A DNA stretch of 6,954 nucleotides. It comes from Pseudomonadota bacterium (GTDB lineage: Bacteria > Pseudomonadota > Gammaproteobacteria > Burkholderiales > Ferrovaceae). This document shows positions 6,010-6,954 of this stretch, one piece after another. The stretch lies in NCBI GenBank assembly GCA_021828745.1, contig JAJZDE010000067.1, positions 1 through 6,954 of the forward strand, given 5' to 3'. Within the stretch, counting starts at the first letter, position 1. Each line of letters begins with the position of its first letter. The translations under genes were made by a program, and so were the position numbers. Under the pieces are notes generated by a model that was given only the letters and a program-made list of their open reading frames with translations, was not told the DNA's origin and searched no databases.

Positions 6010-6042
6010 ACGCCCGACGATACCAACCGTCGGGCGTTGGTA
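6010..6042. terminator. Overlapping inverted repeats between convergent genes (possible terminator)
   Basis: ACGCCCGACG (6010-6019) pairs perfectly with CGTCGGGCGT (6028-6037) around an eight-base loop. In addition, TACCAAC (6021-6027) pairs with GTTGGTA (6036-6042). The two stems cannot both form fully, because the second uses the first stem's loop and its outer two bases. The place, between a rightward ORF end and a leftward ORF end, suits a shared terminator. However, no good T-run follows on either strand, so intrinsic termination is uncertain. Confidence 0.45.
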
Positions 6043-6056
6043 CTTCCGGGCCCCGA

Positions 6057-6954
6057 TCATGCAGCGGGCTTGATCGGTAGGAACTCGTCGATGCGCCCCT
6101 GATCCCCTCCGCCGCCTGAAAAAAACTCCAGGTTGTTGCTTCTCGGGTCATGACCGGGCGCTTCCGTCTTATAGCGCCGATTGACGAACAAGGCGTTTCC
6201 CTGAATCAGTTTGGCCTGCTTTTTGGCTTCTGAAGCAATCTTGGAGACTTCCATGTAGGACGTAAAGTGGCCTGGAGGCACCACCACGGCGCCGATGGAC
6301 AGGGAGACCAGGGGGTGAAACTCCCGTTCGAAGCGGCGGTTCTCGGTGCAATACCCGCCCTGTATACGGTCTTCCTCGGTAAAATGCCGGACCACGGTAT
6401 CCGCGAACCGCCCGAGAATGCGTTGACAGCGACTCTCCCAGTCGAAGCTGCGAAACAGGATGATGAAGTCATCTCCGCCGATATGCCCCAGAAAATCCAG
6501 ATCACAGTCGCAAAACTGGGCCAGGACGTTGGCCGTCATCTGGATCACCCCGTCCCCGGCACTGAAACCATACACGTCATTGAAGGGTTTGAAATGATCC
6601 AGGTCGCAGTAACAGGCATAAAACGGGACCCGCAACCGCAGCAGGTTGTCGAGATGTTCATGAACCGGCACGTTTCCCGGCAGTTGAGTCAGGGGGTTTG
6701 CGTATTTGGCGGCCTGAATCTGCATTTCGGTGATCACCCGGATCACATCCTGACCATGGGCGAGCCCAAAGTAGTGACCATTGTCCGTGACGATGAATTC
6801 CTGCAAAAAATGACGGCGCTCGGCATTGCCCAGCATTTGGCTGATGTTCTGTACCGAAATCCTTTTGTCGACGATCAGGGGTTTGTCGTCCATGTACTGG
6901 GTGCAGGATTTGCGCCCATACAATTCACGGCGGTAGGGCTGGGCAAAACTGCCG
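6057..6954 (-). CDS. CBS-like + GGDEF (GGDDF) diguanylate-cyclase-family protein, partial at the 5' end
   Basis: C-terminal 299 codons of a c-di-GMP signalling protein. The frame is open to the window edge, so the start and any upstream domains are missing. The visible N-terminal part (LYGRKSCTQYMDDKPLIVDK to IVTDNGHYFGLAHGQDVIRVI) resembles a CBS-pair module. The GGDEF domain follows, opening with ANPLTQLPGN and the metal-binding CDLDHFKPFNDVYG. The active-site loop HIGGDDF has Asp instead of the usual Glu at its fourth position. C-terminal elements are PLVSLSIGA and SEAKKQAK. The allosteric RxxD inhibition site has Cys where the Arg should be (CDLDFLGHIGG), so product inhibition through that site is unlikely. 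Relatives with this CBS-GGDEF arrangement often carry an EAL domain in front, which could lie outside the window. A Gly-rich tail (SGGGGDQGR) ends the protein. A TTG at 6921-6923 is only an internal in-frame codon. Confidence 0.93.
   Translation of the reverse strand, partial: GSFAQPYRRELYGRKSCTQYMDDKPLIVDKRISVQNISQMLGNAERRHFLQEFIVTDNGHYFGLAHGQDVIRVITEMQIQAAKYANPLTQLPGNVPVHEHLDNLLRLRVPFYACYCDLDHFKPFNDVYGFSAGDGVIQMTANVLAQFCDCDLDFLGHIGGDDFIILFRSFDWESRCQRILGRFADTVVRHFTEEDRIQGGYCTENRRFEREFHPLVSLSIGAVVVPPGHFTSYMEVSKIASEAKKQAKLIQGNALFVNRRYKTEAPGHDPRSNNLEFFSGGGGDQGRIDEFLPIKPAA

Noticed and set aside
5777..6151. Minus-strand 124-codon ORF across the small membrane protein ORF
   Set aside because: It overlaps the end of the GGDEF gene on the same strand, has no ribosome site, and its Ser/Arg-rich translation resembles no protein I know.
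1..6954. CRISPR array, tRNA, rRNA, transposase or integrase
   Set aside because: No regularly spaced repeats, cloverleaf, rRNA-like sequence or recombinase motifs were seen on either strand.

Overview
The window comes from a GC-rich proteobacterial chromosome. An FNR/Anr-type box, a NarL/UvrY-like response regulator, a periplasmic c-type cytochrome and a c-di-GMP enzyme all point to a Beta- or Gammaproteobacterium with respiratory flexibility. That placement is inferred from gene content; no rRNA or other taxonomic marker is present. Five of the seven genes belong to recognisable families with intact reading frames. The two exceptions are a GGDEF gene cut by the right edge and an unrecognised 46-codon ORF.

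Left part (1-3844). A complete response regulator (29-670, +) converges on a three-gene minus-strand operon. In transcription order the operon is a secreted mono-haem cytochrome c (3844-3410), an OsmC/Ohr-family protein (3413-2952) and a DUF748/AsmA-like envelope protein (2948-750). The first two genes overlap by four bases (GTGA) and the last two are three bases apart, so translational coupling is likely. A TATTAT -10 candidate and a strong GGAGGG ribosome site precede the cytochrome. The grouping suggests an envelope redox or thiol-stress unit, which is inference.

Middle part (3845-5625). A Fic-domain protein with a complete catalytic motif and its own N-terminal inhibitory motif carries an AbiEi-antitoxin-like winged-helix module at its N-terminus. 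It is read from a good sigma-70-like promoter. A 15-bp exact direct repeat (TTTATTGACAGAACA) lies at both edges of this single-gene unit, covering the promoter/start region and the stop codon. Both copies are preceded at the same distance by GTTGACA. This is either a small mobile or defence cassette or a pair of operator sites.

Right part (5626-6954). A short AT-rich region holds a perfect FNR box (TTGATAAACATCAA), and two bases later a near-perfect second one (TTGACAAATATCAA). They precede a 46-codon ORF for an acidic single-pass membrane protein that I do not recognise. An unusual set of overlapping inverted repeats lies between it and the convergent, right-truncated gene for a CBS-like plus GGDEF (GGDDF variant) cyclase-family protein. 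The most promising undescribed elements are the AbiEi-Fic one-protein toxin/antitoxin-like cassette with its flanking repeats and the FNR-controlled microprotein.
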